A stretch of DNA of 64,000 nt from Ascaris suum (lineage: Eukaryota; Nematoda; Chromadorea; Rhabditida; Ascarididae). Position numbers and translations under genes: made by a program. Shown here one piece after another: positions 61,090 to 64,000 of the stretch; the stretch's first letter is position 1, and each line of letters starts with the position of its first letter. Below the pieces are notes generated by a model. It had not been told where the DNA came from. It did no database searches and was given only the letters and a program-made list of their open reading frames with translations. The stretch is taken from assembly GCA_013433145.1 (NCBI GenBank), contig CM024187.1, positions 1,736,001-1,800,000 on the forward strand. Direction: 5' to 3'.

Positions 61090-63521
61090 GAAAATCCATG
61101 AGGCTCAATGAATTTATTTCGGTAATTTATAAAAATGTAGCCAAAATGAATGAATCGCAATTTATATCACTTTTTAAAAGAAGGAAATAATGAATCAAAA
61201 TATTAAAAGAATTATTTGAATCCTCTATAATTTCATCACAACTGAAAATAAACAGCAACATTACCGTAGAAGCGCATGATAGCAAGTTCTTCCTCATTAT
61301 AGCTGTTCGTAATCCATATGCAACAATACTGCCAAAGATTCATCTAAATCTTTAAGAAAAAAAAATCTGATCCTATGGGAGCAATATTTTCTGCCGACTA
61401 GTATTCGAAGAATTCTCGCTCTTTGGAAAATCTACTTTTTTTTTTTCGGGGCAACACGGATTTGCAAATATGCTTGAAGCAATTTGCACCACGAACAATC
61501 ACATTCCCTTTCCGCTGGAAAAGGAAACCACTTTGAGGGGTCCATTATAACAGTGAACAAGCAATACATGTGATTGAAAATAAAGATAAAAACAGCTGAG
61601 AAAAAAATTTAGTAGCCCCTTTCATAGTTTTGCATACTTTTCCACTTGCTAAGCTCTTTCAATCACAACTTTTAAATATCTCGCTAAGTAAACCATTCAA
61701 CGACTCCTGATGAATTGAAAAATGAAGAAAAAGAAGACGAAAGCGAAAAAGAAAAGAGAGGAAAAATAGCCGACAACAAGATTAATTAAAAACGTATGCC
61801 GGCACATAAAAAAGAATCGCAGAGGAATGCAATGCAAAATTGCTGATGCGATTTGTAACTTTCAAAGTGCATTGCATACGGTTTTTTTTTTATTTAATTC
61901 GATAGAAATTTTCATATCCGTTCGTCAACCTCTTCAAAGTGCCGCCGCATATTCGATCGAATTCAGTAATACCGATGCATTGCAGATTTCTAATTCGACA
62001 ATAATTCAGCGCCTCCTGCTGTGAAAAAACAGCACATATTGCCGATCGAATATTGCCTACAACGCTGAATAAATCCTTTCTTTTCAATTTTTTTAAACCT
62101 TCAGTATCTACCAAAAGATCTAAATTCATTGAAAGTGAAGAAATTTTCTTCGAAAGTTTCAAGCAGCGACAGCAACGGCCCGGCTAATGCAATCATCACT
62201 CCAATTCAGAACTGCAAAGGACTGCAAAGTGGAAAAATATCTTGAAAAAATAAGAGCAAAAAATTTCCTGATAGACACTCTTCAATAGAGACGTCATCCT
62301 ACTATCTGGTCGATTCTTTAAAACTTATAGAGAGACTCTAATTTTACCTGGAAAAGTCAATGAAATCTAAATAGAATTATACGGGAATTTACAAAGTTCT
62401 AAACAGTTATCCTTTTAAGACTGGTTATTGTGGACATGCAAAAAGTAATCGATTCTAAATGAAATTCCACCAAATTTCATTGCTACCTTTCATCTGTCAC
62501 CTGTCACGCGATAAGAAATGCAGGCAATAAGGAAATATGACAGAATAATGCGTTTCTTTGTCAGGCGTAACCTTTGTTCAAGCATTTCAACTCTAAACGA
62601 ATAATGACATGTAGAAAATATTTTAAATTTCGCAGCAATCCCACATTGAACGATGTGATTTTTAAATCACTACTATTGAAAGAGTGGATAGTATAGCTAA
62701 ACAACGCAGAAAACAGTTTGAAGTGAAAGCTTGATAGATGCTGTAAAAGGATGACAATCAACCAGGTGCAACTAGCCACCTACGTTACGCTAAGAGCTGA
62801 ATGCATTAACCACCATCGAGATGATGCGTCCTTGATGCTCACTGCTTTCTTTATAACGCCTATTCATTGATCTCGAATTTCTCTGCCTAAAAAAACAGCT
62901 TCATGTGCGATGTGGTTAGCTCATCTTAACCAACTGAATTTCTATCCAATCTTCGAAGGAAATTTATTGGTGATATGTATTTCAAAAGACTGTTTATTTA
63001 TCTGTTTCCGTAGAAATGTTCATGTGTTGAGATATACTGCCTTGTTTTCCGTTGATAGCATCTATATCTTACAATAGTTACCGTCGAGTTGTAACACAAG
63101 AAAAAATGACTCATACGTCGAGAACATTCCTCATGGGATCATCTAAGGATTATCAACTCATTCCTTCAAAAAAAAATTTAAAAAAATTAACCATCACTTC
63201 GCACTACCATTGGAAATCAACATAAGAAATAACGAAGTTCAAAAACGTGAGTGAGATCAATATTGCAAGTTCCCTATGACCTGTGAAATTGATCCCCTCT
63301 ACAACAAAAACAACTCTTCCCTCAACCAACCCCCTCCCCTCCAATGATCCACACACAATGCGATTCAATAAATCAAATCTTGAAGTGGAGCATACGTGTA
63401 GTTATAATGCAACAGAACTTTTAACGAATCTGTGAACGCTCTTATCAATTGCTTCAGCATTTTAAGGCAGTAGTCGCCGCATAAATAAGTAGACAAACAC
63501 TAAATCCTTCTCTCCCTTATG

Positions 63522-63678
<157 letters not shown>

Positions 63679-64000
63679 ATATTGCAGATGTATACATGAA
63701 ACTCATCTTTTATCCCTGGTGGCACATTTTTTTTCTACAGAGGTGTCATTAAATTCATTTTGAGTTTTTTGTGTTCTAGGGATTAAATCCTCATATATTT
63801 CGAATTTTGAGTTCTAGGGATTTTTAAAAAATGATAGAATAAAGTATTAATTGTTAGAGAATTTGAAATAAAGCATAAGCGAATCATGAAACTTAGCGCA
63901 ACGATGATAAGCATTTGGAAAACTTAAAGATGGCAAAAACACACAAGAGTTACAAGCAATGCAAACGTTTCGTGAGTGCATTGTGCAATTCTACTCTCTA

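Overview
This is eukaryotic, AT-rich genomic DNA with small exons and very long introns. Both genes I can support are on the minus strand. Exon acceptors of the TTTTCAG/TTTGCAG type, GTAAGT/GTGAGT-like donors and abundant A/T-rich introns point to a nematode. That assignment is inference; no rRNA, tRNA or mitochondrial marker is present to confirm it.

Gene 1 (about 481-5642, minus, 3' end cut off by the left edge) is a homocysteine S-methyltransferase. Six consecutive exons carry the family's N-terminal two thirds in perfect splice phase, with no break. The C-terminal third, which holds the zinc-binding cysteines, lies outside the window. A decayed duplicate of its first exon, interrupted by a 26-base G run, sits just upstream at about 5715-5882.

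Gene 2 (stop codon at 8767, traced to at least 55255, minus) is a Caskin-type scaffold protein. It shows, in order, the second half of an SH3 domain, long Ser/Gly-rich linkers, two tandem SAM domains, and a Ser/Pro-rich tail. The ankyrin repeats expected at the N terminus were not found; they lie in unrecognised exons right of 55.3 kb or outside the window. Several central exons (SAM1, SAM2, the linker before SAM1, the exon after SAM2) are interrupted by frameshifts or an in-frame stop. SH3 and several upstream exons read cleanly, as does all of gene 1. Either this Caskin copy is decaying or the sequence has local indel errors.

Layout: 1-5642 methyltransferase; 5643-8766 intergenic with the exon-1 duplicate; 8767-21667 the dense Caskin exon cluster; 21668-31533 one long intron with a repeat fragment; 31534-32774 two Caskin exons; 32775-55134 about 22 kb without a recognised exon; 55135-55790 SH3; 55791-64000 no confident gene. 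Simple repeats are prominent: four long (TA)n arrays, several G or C homopolymers of 14-26 bases, GA/GACA and AACC runs, and many A or T runs. Two fragments (about 2.2-2.95 kb and 27.9-28.4 kb) share a near-identical 24-base core and look like remains of one dispersed repeat, possibly a retroelement gag region.
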